NCBI GenBank assembly: GCA_040751955.1
Contig: JBFMFY010000001.1
Span: 62,001-126,000, forward strand
Direction of reading: 5' to 3'
DNA length: 64,000 nucleotides
DNA from: SpSt-333 sp040751955
GTDB taxonomy: Bacteria > Bacteroidota > Ignavibacteria > UBA10030 > UBA8401
The translations under genes were made by a program, and so were the position numbers. The notes beneath the pieces were generated by a model. That model was not told the DNA's origin, made no database searches, and saw only the letters and a list, made by a program, of their open reading frames with translations. Below, in pieces: positions 9,667 through 18,028 of this stretch (within the stretch, counting starts at the first letter, position 1; each line of letters starts with the position of its first letter).

Positions 9667-10845
9667 ATGCCAAAGAAAAAAAGAAAGAAATCCGCTGCAA
9701 AAAAACTCCGCATACCTGAGTGTAAACGATTTACCGGATACAAGCCGTGCTTTCCAGGAACCGCGTGTTACAAGGAATGTGTCGATCATGAACCGATCGG
9801 CAAAAAAATTCTCATTGTGAACCTGGATGCTATGGGAGCGGTTGTGCAAACGACGGCAATGCTTCCCGCCATTAAAAGAAAATATCCGACAAGTCACATC
9901 TCATGGATCACCCTGAAAAATGCATACCGGTTGCTGGATAATAATCCTTATGTCGATGCGGTGTATGTGTGGGAACCGGAGAATTGGATGATACTGCAGG
10001 AAATGGAATTTGACATTCTGTATCAAACCGATAAAACAAAACGTTCATGTGCCTTCGGGAGTACGATCAACGCGAAAGAAAAGATAGGGTTTGGTCTCAA
10101 TAAACACGGAAAGATCGTTCCGTTGAATAAAGAGGCGGAATACAGTTATATCCTTGGGCTTGATGACGATCTTAAATTTAAAAAGAATACGAAGTATGGA
10201 ACTGAGATCCTTCAGGAATCAATGAAGTTGAAATTCCGCAGAGATGAGTATGTCCTGAATCTGTCCGAAGAGGAGACAAGATTCTGTGAACAGTATAAGA
10301 ACGATAACAAACTCAATTCCGCCGATCTCATAGTCGGATTTAATACGGGCTGTTCATATCTGTATCCGAATAAAAAAATGACGATCGATCAGCATGTGGA
10401 ACTGATCGAGAAAATGCATTCCATTTCCGGCGTTCGGCTTGTTCTGGTCGGCGGACCGGAGGATACCGAACGAAACGCCGAGATCGCACGGAGAGTGGGA
10501 GACAAAGTGTTGAACACTCCGACTACGGAAGGAGTGCGGAGAGGGATCTGCTATGAGAATATCTGTGATGTGATGATCACCGGTGATTCATTTGGTATGC
10601 ACGTGGCGATCGGTTTGAAGAAATACGTGATCGCATGGTTTGGATTGAGCTGCTGGAGCGAGATTGATCTTTACGACAGGGGAATAAAACTTATTCCTGA
10701 AGGACTGTTTTGTGCCCCGTGTTGGAAAAAGGAATGTCCGTATAACCTGGAATGCATTCAGATGATCGACCTGGAACGCATTGCTGCTGAGGTGAAACGA
10801 CTGGCGGCTCTTCGAAGCGATATTTTTATTAAAGGAGTGAGATAA
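9667..10845 (+). CDS. Glycosyltransferase family 9 protein with Cys-rich ends
   Basis: This 392-residue GT9 relative has the N-terminal fold signature KKILIVNLDAMGAVVQTTAM and the C-terminal MITGDSFGMHVAIGLKKYVI with WFGLS. It differs from its two neighbours in the family in having a very basic start (MPKKKRKKSAAKK) and a Cys cluster ahead of the catalytic fold (CKRFTGYKPCFPGTACYKEC), mirrored by CAPCWKKECPYNLEC near the end. The paired clusters could bind a metal or form a structural unit; that is inference. It probably acts with the GT9 protein encoded 2 nt upstream, adding successive sugars to one glycan. It is the last gene before a convergent thioredoxin-like gene. Confidence 0.8.
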   Translation: MPKKKRKKSAAKKLRIPECKRFTGYKPCFPGTACYKECVDHEPIGKKILIVNLDAMGAVVQTTAMLPAIKRKYPTSHISWITLKNAYRLLDNNPYVDAVYVWEPENWMILQEMEFDILYQTDKTKRSCAFGSTINAKEKIGFGLNKHGKIVPLNKEAEYSYILGLDDDLKFKKNTKYGTEILQESMKLKFRRDEYVLNLSEEETRFCEQYKNDNKLNSADLIVGFNTGCSYLYPNKKMTIDQHVELIEKMHSISGVRLVLVGGPEDTERNAEIARRVGDKVLNTPTTEGVRRGICYENICDVMITGDSFGMHVAIGLKKYVIAWFGLSCWSEIDLYDRGIKLIPEGLFCAPCWKKECPYNLECIQMIDLERIAAEVKRLAALRSDIFIKGVR

Positions 10846-10848
10846 CAT

Positions 10849-10873
10849 TACGGCTCGATGAATAGCCGTATTT
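10849..10873 (+). terminator. Possible weak terminator hairpin after the GT9 pair
   Basis: A 7-bp perfect stem tacggct (10849-10855) / agccgta (10864-10870) with an 8-nt loop begins 3 nt after the stop codon. Only three T follow, so termination would be weak. Confidence 0.45.
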
Positions 10874-10905
10874 AAAATTAGAGACTTCTGAAATATTCAT
10901 ATTCA

Positions 10906-10989
10906 TGTCATTTCGAGCGAAGCGAGAAATCTGATAGGCGATTTTAGAAGAATATCTCAGATTCCTCGTCGCTACGCTCCTCGGAATGG
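10906..10989. repeat. Intergenic imperfect inverted repeat (REP/MITE-like)
   Basis: Two arms of about 27-33 bp face each other. The left arm reads tcatttcgagcgaagcgag then aaatctga; the right arm, reverse-complemented, reads ccattccgaggagcgtagcg then acgaggaatctgag. They are separated by about 20 bp. Short elements of this form recur between genes in many Bacteroidota genomes; here only one copy is seen. It fills the gap between the convergent GT9 and thioredoxin-like genes and encodes nothing. Confidence 0.6.
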
Positions 10990-11018
10990 AAACAAGGTGG
11001 ATTTTTCAAAAGGTTCAA

Positions 11019-11519
11019 TTATTTTTTGACTCCCCGTTCAGCGAGATAATCCGCAAACTTTTTCTTTTGATAGTGATCTTCACCGATAAAACTTATAACA
11101 TGGATGAACATATCCGCTTCTGCGTATCCGGGAAGCACGGTGATCGGTTCGCCGCTGCTTTTCAAGAATAACGTTGCAGGATATCCGGTAATCCCCATTC
11201 CTTGCGAAAATTCTGCTGCGGAAAATTTCTTTCCGTCATACAGTACATCGCCATCTTTTTCAGGGTTCAACTTTACCAGAATGTAATTCTTTCGCAAGTA
11301 CTCTTGTACTTTCGCGTCGGAGTATGTGTTGGCATCCATCTTTTTACACCAGGTGCACCAATCTGTATAGACATCTATCAACACCTTCTTGCCTGTTTTC
11401 TTTGCCTGTGCCATTCCATCATTGAAGTTTTTCCATTGCGGTTCCTTGCCATAGATGTAGCCGCTCAAGAATGCAATACCGAAACTTAGGAACAAAAACC
11501 GGGAAAATGATTTCTTCAT
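11019..11519 (-). CDS. Exported thioredoxin-fold protein
   Basis: This 166-residue protein has an N-terminal signal peptide or anchor (MKKSFSRFLFLSFGIAFLSG). The thioredoxin fold shows the redox pair in DWCTWCKKMDANTY (WCxWC type, as in DsbD C-terminal and DUF255/thioredoxin_7 proteins) and the cis-Pro segment GITGYPATLFL. It should act in the periplasm or at the membrane as a thiol reductant or disulfide carrier. The partner is unknown. The start at 11519 is supported by AAGGAC upstream. It follows the GT9 gene of the minus-strand glycan cluster after 67 nt and may be transcribed with it or on its own. Confidence 0.85.
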   Translation of the reverse strand: MKKSFSRFLFLSFGIAFLSGYIYGKEPQWKNFNDGMAQAKKTGKKVLIDVYTDWCTWCKKMDANTYSDAKVQEYLRKNYILVKLNPEKDGDVLYDGKKFSAAEFSQGMGITGYPATLFLKSSGEPITVLPGYAEADMFIHVISFIGEDHYQKKKFADYLAERGVKK

Positions 11520-11586
11520 ATGTTGTCCTTATTTTTTCTTACACACTAACTAACATAGATAGGATGCGCACTGTTCCTGAAAAGGT

Positions 11587-12606
11587 TCACAAAGAGATAA
11601 CTTTTTCTATGCGCTCTATTACCGACTCGATTGATATTTCATCAAACGGGCAGATTTTAGGGTTGCCCGGACATCTTCCCTGGCAATATCCATCAGGCGG
11701 TTCGATGATCTCTGATTTATTCCCTAATGGTCCCCACAGTTTGTATGAACATGCGGTGAGCGGGCAGAAGAGTGCGACCGTGGGGACATCCAGCGCCGCA
11801 GCAATGTGCATTGTGCCGGTACTGGATGAAACAAGAACGCTCACCTGGCTTGTCAATGCCATCAGTTCCCGCAGGTCGTTGTCATCATAGAGAATTATCC
11901 TGTCGCCGAAATGCTCAAAATATTTCCGGAGTCCGGAGTCTTTTGGACCGGCATTAATGAATACTTGATTATTCGTCAATAATCGTTCAGTCAAACGCAC
12001 ATATCGTTCGGGAAGCCAATTGGGAGATGAATTCTTTGATCCCGGATTAATTCCGATCAACGGTTTGTTGAAATTGATCCCCCGTTCGATAAAAAACTTC
12101 CTTGCACCGGCACGTTCACTGGGAGTGAGGAACAGTTGTGGAGTGAGATCATTCTTTGCTGTGCCAATTTTTCTTCCAAGGTCCATCACGTAATCTGCCT
12201 CATGCCGCAGAGGAATATACTTATTCCTGCTGACGCTTTTCGTTCCTGTAAGGATCTGATAAATTTTCCCACCGACACCGATACGCGTTTTTATTCCCGC
12301 AAGCAACATCATCCATGCATGTCGTTCACGCGGAAGAGGCATGAGACCGGTGTCGAATCGATATTTCCGGAGCGTTTGTACCTGTTTCCAAAACCCGGCG
12401 CGTCCCGAATCTTTTCCTGCCGGATCATCGGTGATGATTTCATCCACGTACGGATTTTCTTTTATCAACGGAACCGTGTATGATCCGACCATCACGCCGA
12501 CAAAACATCCGGGGAATGAGATTTTTACTGCTTTCATTAATGGTGTGGTGAGAACAACATCGCCGATGCGGTCTGGGCGAATGATGAGGATGCGTCGCTG
12601 TTTCAT
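11587..12606 (-). CDS. Glycosyltransferase family 9 (heptosyltransferase-like)
   Basis: This 339-residue protein carries the clearest GT9 pattern of the three in the window: RRILIIRPDRIGDVVLTTPL at the N-terminus, a central LIGINPGSKNSSPNW, and the donor-binding VSSSTGTMHIAAALDVPTV with FCPLT. The tail has a Cys group (CQGRCPGNPKIC). The expected role is addition of a heptose-like sugar during LPS or related glycan assembly, on the cytoplasmic face. Its ATG overlaps the stop of the upstream GT4 gene as ATGA, indicating translational coupling. It is the last of four glycan genes in a row. Confidence 0.88.
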   Translation of the reverse strand: MKQRRILIIRPDRIGDVVLTTPLMKAVKISFPGCFVGVMVGSYTVPLIKENPYVDEIITDDPAGKDSGRAGFWKQVQTLRKYRFDTGLMPLPRERHAWMMLLAGIKTRIGVGGKIYQILTGTKSVSRNKYIPLRHEADYVMDLGRKIGTAKNDLTPQLFLTPSERAGARKFFIERGINFNKPLIGINPGSKNSSPNWLPERYVRLTERLLTNNQVFINAGPKDSGLRKYFEHFGDRIILYDDNDLRELMALTSQVSVLVSSSTGTMHIAAALDVPTVALFCPLTACSYKLWGPLGNKSEIIEPPDGYCQGRCPGNPKICPFDEISIESVIERIEKVISL

Positions 12607-13634
12607 GCAAAGACTTGGTTGTACACGGAAAGTGTTTTTTCAGCCACTTTATTCCAAAGAAATTCTTTCTTGATATGATGCTGTAAGACGGAATTTTTTT
12701 TCTTGTTCAACGCTGATTGTATTCCATTTGAAATGGATGCTATATCGTACGGATCGACGTATTCCGCCATCGTTTCAAAATAATCTTTAGTCCCTCCGAA
12801 TGGTGTAATGACTATTTTAGCACCGGCAAGTCCCGCTTCAAGAGCAGCGATGCCGGGTGTCTCAAACATTGACGGCAGAGCAAACACATCGCACGCAGCG
12901 TATGCAGAGGCGAGCATCTCTGAATTGTTCTCCAGACCCGGAATGATTAGAACGTTCTTGTTTGCTTTTGCTTCTTCCACACATTGTTGTCCGAGAGTCC
13001 CTTCGGCTACTTTTCCGATGATAACAGATGGATGATCGATCTGCTTGAGTGCGCGGATAAGGTTGAGAACGTTTTTTCTCTTCGGTCCAATGTGCCCTAC
13101 GTTGAGAATGAAATTCTCCATTCCATATTTCTTTTTAAACAATGATGGATCGCCATGCTCAAATCGAGCTTCTACACCGTTGGGGACGATGTGGATTTTC
13201 TTGGATTCGATGTTCATCCCTTCAGAGATCAATCGCCCTTCATCGGTCGTATTTGGGAGAACTGCAGCTGACAAATCACAAATCTCCCGGGTAATCTCGT
13301 ACCCAGTCCATACCGCAGGTTTTATTTTTCTTACCCAATTTGTTGCGGCAATCGTCGTACGTATGGCAGAAGGAGAATGCCGTGTAAAGAAAATTGGAGA
13401 GACAACAAAAGGGATTCGATAGGAATCCAATATTTTTGCAGTGTGATAAGTACCGATATTTGCGGCAAAGATGTGAAAACGCAATTTTTCGGTGGTGGAG
13501 TAATGCTTCCATGGATCGAACAATTCAACGTCAACCCCCAGGCGTTCAAGTTCATTCTTTGTTTGCATGATCTGAACACGAGGTCCGCCATGGATGATGG
13601 ATACTGGCTGATACCCTGCAAGGATGATTTTCAT
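12603..13634 (-). CDS. Glycosyltransferase family 4 (GT-B)
   Basis: This 343-residue protein has an N-terminal acceptor domain containing GGPRVQIMQTKNELERLGVD and a C-terminal GT4 domain with NVGHIGPKRKNVLNLIRAL and the EX7E-type segment PSMFETPGIAALEAGLAGAK. It should be a retaining transferase using a nucleotide-sugar donor. It overlaps both neighbours by 4 nt (ATGA on each side), so it is translated in step with the deacetylase-like gene upstream and the GT9 gene downstream. Substrate unknown; envelope polysaccharide or LPS is the likely destination. Confidence 0.85.
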   Translation of the reverse strand: MKIILAGYQPVSIIHGGPRVQIMQTKNELERLGVDVELFDPWKHYSTTEKLRFHIFAANIGTYHTAKILDSYRIPFVVSPIFFTRHSPSAIRTTIAATNWVRKIKPAVWTGYEITREICDLSAAVLPNTTDEGRLISEGMNIESKKIHIVPNGVEARFEHGDPSLFKKKYGMENFILNVGHIGPKRKNVLNLIRALKQIDHPSVIIGKVAEGTLGQQCVEEAKANKNVLIIPGLENNSEMLASAYAACDVFALPSMFETPGIAALEAGLAGAKIVITPFGGTKDYFETMAEYVDPYDIASISNGIQSALNKKKNSVLQHHIKKEFLWNKVAEKTLSVYNQVFA

Positions 13635-15178
13635 TCTTTTAACCGATAATACATTTCGAGCATGTTGATAAGGATATGCCGCGGATCGAATTTTCGTGCT
13701 TTCATGATATCGTGCGGAATAGATCCTTTTGTTGTCCTCTTGGTTTCTTCTATCGTATTCGGCAATGTTACTTTTTCCGGAGATACAATCGTTTCATTTC
13801 CCGATGCGGATGAGATGCGAAGCCAGACATCCGAATATTTGAAACGATGTTGTCCGGTAATAGTTCCGGTCTCCGGTTGAAAAGAAAACTCATGTGAAGA
13901 TTCCAACCGTTTATTCCACCATGATGCATACTCCTTATATGAAAGGGATGTAACTTGCTGCTCGTGAATATACCTGAAAATATTTTCGAATACATCACTG
14001 AAATGATGTGTTGGGTGATGGTACAAACAGACAGGCTCATGCTGTGAAATCTTACGCTGTATCGTATCACGAAAATATGCTTCCTGATCGTGCGGAGTCA
14101 TTCTCGCACGACGCATGACACCGGGGCAGACAGGATGAACGGGAAGTTGAAGGACGGATGAAAAACGATCTCCGAGCCACGGATACGAGGGAAGATTATC
14201 ATAATCAAAACTGAATTCTGATGAATACTGCAATCCTAATTTTTCGAATGCGAAACCGAGCGACACATTCCATTCACCGCGTGGAGCAGATGCCCCGGCA
14301 ACGTCACCGCAATGTTTACGAATGTGCATTATTGCTTTTTCAAAATTCTTAAAGTTTTCATCCATCGATTTGTAAACCGTATGATCGTAACAGTGGACAC
14401 CGATTTCTTGGCTTTTAAATTTAGAAAAATATTCCACCCATGATTCATGACTTTTGACATCCAGAAACCAACTTGTCGGGATCGAATATTTTTCCGATAG
14501 TGCAAATAGTTCTTCCACTTCATCTCGGCTTCCCTTGTCCGAATCGATCCGAAATGTAAAAATCGTCGGTTCGTTCTTCGGGAAATACCATGTATGGATG
14601 AAGGGGAGATTTCGTCTGTGATAAAGATATTCTAACGCTGATGTGATGAGCGAGCGCAACGTTCCTTTCGAAACGGATGAAACGCGTTCATTCGGCATTC
14701 TTTCGGTTTGGGAATAGAAATTCTTTCTTTTATCTCTCTGTTGTATCATGAGTGCATTCACATCGAACGGAATGTTGATGATGAATCCGTTCAAATGATG
14801 ATGTACGGAGATTCCATGTACACTCGCAAATGTTTTGCCGTACGAATAAATATCGAGGATATCGTTGGCGGTGCCATATTCCGTTGTAATGGGGGGAATG
14901 GATCCGTAAAACATCTGTCGCGGTGAAATCGAGAGGAGTTGCTCAGCATTTCCATTGACTGATAAAATATTGCCGCTATGCGTCAGGAACTCATGCAGCA
15001 AATTCTTTTGAGCAGTAGAGCACCGGGAATTCAGAATGATGACACCGTAGTGCTGCCCAATGTTTGCATCGAAATCTGAAATGACTTTCCAGTTCAATCC
15101 GATCTGGCGCAAAATAATCTCCCATCCCGGTTCGTATGCCGTAATACCGACTGTTAAATTGATTGCCTGTTCATTCAT
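13631..15178 (-). CDS. Two-part protein: unknown N-terminal domain plus polysaccharide-deacetylase-like domain
   Basis: This 515-residue protein falls into two parts. Residues 1-190 form an alpha/beta region with GVIILNSRCSTAQKNLLHEF and GNILSVNG, which recalls a glutamine-amidotransferase-like or flavodoxin-like Rossmann fold but lacks a catalytic triad I can recognise. From about residue 200 a NodB-type carbohydrate esterase fold begins: motif 1 reads TFRIDSDKG (209-216) instead of TFDDG but keeps two Asp; motif 2 is GVHCYDH (260-266), giving the His pair; motif 3 is APRGEWN. It may de-N- or de-O-acetylate a glycan, or be a degenerate relative. No signal peptide is seen, so it may act in the cytoplasm on a nucleotide- or lipid-linked sugar. 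It is coupled by ATGA overlaps to a GT4 gene on each side. Confidence 0.75.
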   Translation of the reverse strand: MNEQAINLTVGITAYEPGWEIILRQIGLNWKVISDFDANIGQHYGVIILNSRCSTAQKNLLHEFLTHSGNILSVNGNAEQLLSISPRQMFYGSIPPITTEYGTANDILDIYSYGKTFASVHGISVHHHLNGFIINIPFDVNALMIQQRDKRKNFYSQTERMPNERVSSVSKGTLRSLITSALEYLYHRRNLPFIHTWYFPKNEPTIFTFRIDSDKGSRDEVEELFALSEKYSIPTSWFLDVKSHESWVEYFSKFKSQEIGVHCYDHTVYKSMDENFKNFEKAIMHIRKHCGDVAGASAPRGEWNVSLGFAFEKLGLQYSSEFSFDYDNLPSYPWLGDRFSSVLQLPVHPVCPGVMRRARMTPHDQEAYFRDTIQRKISQHEPVCLYHHPTHHFSDVFENIFRYIHEQQVTSLSYKEYASWWNKRLESSHEFSFQPETGTITGQHRFKYSDVWLRISSASGNETIVSPEKVTLPNTIEETKRTTKGSIPHDIMKARKFDPRHILINMLEMYYRLKE

Positions 15179-16158
15179 ATATACAATGACCGTATCACTT
15201 GATGCAGCTGCTCGGTACGCAATGTCTGTGGAAAATTTTCAATGATCCTTTTTCTTGCTTTCTTCCCTGCGTCTGCATTCAGCATGAGGGCGTTACGGAT
15301 GGCACTAACGATATCGTTACGCCGCTCGGGATCAACAATGAATCCAGTATCACCGATGCCGTTTGGAATGCCGAACCTGTCCGATCCAACGGGAATGCAT
15401 TCGCACAGCATCGCTTCGCAGAGAGAATTTGGCAAACCTTCGTGTCTTGACAGTTGGCAATAGACATGAGCCCTCTGGTAGTACAGCAGCAGTTCTTCTT
15501 GAGTAAGCGAAGGGTATATGTGGACATTGTCGGGAACGGAGAATTGTTGTGCAACAGATTCTGCAATGCCGATGATGATAAATTGTACATCTGTCATGTT
15601 GTGTGCAACATCGAGGAGAATATCAAATCCTTTTTTCTTGAACCGCGCCAGCGTATGTATAGAACCGACACTGAGAACGAAATTCTCTTTCACCGCGCCG
15701 GGTTTCCAGCGTTCAGGATCGTATCCTGTCGGTACGACCTGAATGTTGTGTCCGTCGTACTTTGCCAATCGGATCGCTTCACGCTTCAATGACTCGTCAA
15801 CAGCGAGCACGGCATCGGCATGGGTTATTCCGTAACGGACAATTATCGCCTTCCACCAGCTGTTCCAAATTCCATAGTCATATTCTTTTTCTTTTGCAAC
15901 ATCAACACCGCCAAGAATGATGATCGATTTTTTCCCGAAGAGTTTTGCGATGAAGACCAGTGTTGATGAATACACTGAGGCAAACCATGAGAATGTAATA
16001 TCGCAGTGTCTGATCTCATTCAGGAATTTCCTGAACGTACCGACTCCGGACGAGATGACTTCAGTGACAGAGTATTGCGAACGGAGTGTTTGCAAATCTT
16101 CCTGAATGAAAGGGGTTGAAAAAGTAGCAGTGAACAGTATTCTTGGTTTATTGTTCAC
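15175..16158 (-). CDS. Glycosyltransferase family 4 (GT-B)
   Basis: This 327-residue protein has GT4 features in the C-terminal half: VLSVGSIHTLARFKKKGFDI, VYCQLSRHEGLPNSLCEAML and GDTGFIVDPERR. The start I use is GTG at 16158, preceded by a 14-nt gap from the PorV-family gene; no in-frame ATG preserves the first beta strand (KPRILFTATFS). The stop overlaps the next gene's start as ATGA. It belongs to the run of four glycan genes that follows two PorV-family genes. Donor and acceptor are unknown. Confidence 0.82.
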   Translation of the reverse strand: MNNKPRILFTATFSTPFIQEDLQTLRSQYSVTEVISSGVGTFRKFLNEIRHCDITFSWFASVYSSTLVFIAKLFGKKSIIILGGVDVAKEKEYDYGIWNSWWKAIIVRYGITHADAVLAVDESLKREAIRLAKYDGHNIQVVPTGYDPERWKPGAVKENFVLSVGSIHTLARFKKKGFDILLDVAHNMTDVQFIIIGIAESVAQQFSVPDNVHIYPSLTQEELLLYYQRAHVYCQLSRHEGLPNSLCEAMLCECIPVGSDRFGIPNGIGDTGFIVDPERRNDIVSAIRNALMLNADAGKKARKRIIENFPQTLRTEQLHQVIRSLYI

Positions 16159-16172
16159 GTCGAAGAATGATG

Positions 16173-17057
16173 TTACAAGAGAAACGAGAATGAGAATGTA
16201 TGGGTGGAGGTAAATCCCTCCGTGAATGGAACAAATGCATAATCGAACTTTACAATGCCGTAGCGCACGCCGAATCCACTTGTGAGAGATGTGTTGCTGT
16301 ATCCCGTCCTGTACCCGGCACGAATTGCAAAGAGTCGATCATACATCGCTTCAACACCCGCATTGAAATGTGTCTGTTTGTCATTCAGTGTTTTAACAAC
16401 ATCTGCAGCGCCGATAAGAGAGATTTGTTCGATCCCGGAATAATTGTATGCAGCGCCTGCACGTATGGTTGTTGGCAATTCGGTCGCTTGACTTCTCAGC
16501 ACATTCATTGAACCGATATTCAGGATGCTTGCGCCGAACATAAGATCGTCGGAGTACCGGTACGATCCGCCGATATCGAATCCGTATCCCGATGCTTCAT
16601 CAACAAAGATCTTTTCATATAAAAACTTTCCGGTAAGACCGACTGCAAGTCGTTCGTCGATGGAGAATGAGAGCGTCATTCCTAATGCAAAATTCTGTGC
16701 GCTGAATGTTCCTTCGGGAGGACCCGGTTTTGTTCGAACTTCAATTTCCCCCACAGATGTATTCAGTGCGGAGAAACCGTAACTGAAATTCTCGCCCAGT
16801 ACCGATGCGCCAAGATACTCTGATGATGTCTCAGCAATCCATTCTTTGTGCATCAATTGAAGTTCATGTTCTTTTGCAAACCGCAACGAGGCGGGGTTGT
16901 AAAAAAGGGAAGAGTGGTCCGATGCCATTGCGGTGTACGCTTCGCCCATCGCAATTGAACGCGCACCCACGCCCAGTTTCAGGAACGACAATCCCGTTCC
17001 TGTTTCTTGAGCTGCCGCGCTTCCGGCTATAAGGATGATGAAGAAAGATTTTTTCAT
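16173..17057 (-). CDS. PorV/PorQ family outer-membrane protein
   Basis: This 294-residue protein has a short signal peptide (MKKSFFIILIAGSAAAQ) followed by the family motif FLKLGVGARSIAMGEAYTAM and SLFYNPASL. Amphipathic strands continue to an aromatic C-terminus (TFSFSFLL), as expected for a beta-barrel. The ATG overlaps the stop of the neighbouring PorV-like gene (ATGA), so two different family members are made together. In T9SS bacteria such proteins help carry or attach exported cargo; a sorting-domain protein is encoded two genes upstream, and glycosyltransferases follow 14 nt downstream. Confidence 0.87.
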   Translation of the reverse strand: MKKSFFIILIAGSAAAQETGTGLSFLKLGVGARSIAMGEAYTAMASDHSSLFYNPASLRFAKEHELQLMHKEWIAETSSEYLGASVLGENFSYGFSALNTSVGEIEVRTKPGPPEGTFSAQNFALGMTLSFSIDERLAVGLTGKFLYEKIFVDEASGYGFDIGGSYRYSDDLMFGASILNIGSMNVLRSQATELPTTIRAGAAYNYSGIEQISLIGAADVVKTLNDKQTHFNAGVEAMYDRLFAIRAGYRTGYSNTSLTSGFGVRYGIVKFDYAFVPFTEGFTSTHTFSFSFLL

Positions 17058-18028
17058 TGAAGTTTTATTGAAAGGGCAAGGATATGCATGGCAAAAACAT
17101 TGTACGGCTCAACAACATACGCATACGTGAATGACGGATTCCAGTCATTCACTTCAGTCCGGACCGTGAATCCGAATGACGGGTGTGCTTGTTTTGTATC
17201 TTCCAGATCCCAACCATCCAATCCTGAACGAAGCGTCACGTACTCATTGACGGTATATTCGGCGCCGACCCGCAAGATGTTTGTTGCTCGATTGCTGTTC
17301 TCATATTCCACCGACAAAACGCCGGATTGGTTTTCCAGAGTGTACGAAATTCCGATTGCTTTCCGTATGGGAAATTTTTCGGTGGTCGTATTCCCTTCGG
17401 TATCGTACAACGGTGACGTATCCCACCTGTACTTGGCGTTAAGATCTTTCACCACCGCACCGATGACAATATTCGATGTCAACGAGTACAATACCCCGAC
17501 ATCAAATCCTAAACCGGTTGAAGACAGATCTTCGAACAATGAATAGTAATAAATCTTGGTGGATAAGCCAAGTGTGATCTTTCTGATCTTCAATGCAAAC
17601 GACAGACTGAATTGATTTTCCGACGTCGAATACGTTTCTGTATGGAATCCGTCGATATCCCTTCCGTCAATATCTGAAACGCCAGTGTTGAGGATCCTGA
17701 CTGCAACGCCGGCATTCGTGTCGATCGGTTGTCCGTAAAATAATGCATTTAAATTTCTGTCTAACGAAAGCGCACCATATGAAAGGGTGGCATATTGTCC
17801 ATCGAGGTGTTTGACTGATGCAGGATTGTAATATCCGGAATTTTCTCCATGCAATACGGCAATCATCGCATTTCCCATTCCCATTCCCCGCGCGCCAAAT
17901 CCCAATCGCGTTGCTGCACCCGCCGTGCCGGCAAGCTGCGCATTCGTGATACTCGAGACGAGGATACACAATAGTGCGATATTCAATTTATTGGATGACA
18001 AGAATTTTTCCCCAGCGTGGTTCGTCAT
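17054..18028 (-). CDS. PorV/PorQ family outer-membrane protein (second of pair)
   Basis: The product is about 324 residues and holds a signal peptide (ALLCILVSSITNAQ) and the family motif GAATRLGFGARGMGMGNAMI followed by GYYNPASVKHL. Many beta strands follow. The start is uncertain: ATG at 18028 gives a 15-residue polar leader before the hydrophobic core and overlaps the upstream propeller gene by 41 nt, while TTG codons at 18001 and 17986 give a more typical signal peptide with a shorter overlap. Either way, translation is coupled to the upstream gene. Its sequence is well diverged from the adjacent PorV-like protein, so this is not a recent duplication. Confidence 0.82.
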   Translation of the reverse strand: MTNHAGEKFLSSNKLNIALLCILVSSITNAQLAGTAGAATRLGFGARGMGMGNAMIAVLHGENSGYYNPASVKHLDGQYATLSYGALSLDRNLNALFYGQPIDTNAGVAVRILNTGVSDIDGRDIDGFHTETYSTSENQFSLSFALKIRKITLGLSTKIYYYSLFEDLSSTGLGFDVGVLYSLTSNIVIGAVVKDLNAKYRWDTSPLYDTEGNTTTEKFPIRKAIGISYTLENQSGVLSVEYENSNRATNILRVGAEYTVNEYVTLRSGLDGWDLEDTKQAHPSFGFTVRTEVNDWNPSFTYAYVVEPYNVFAMHILALSIKLQ

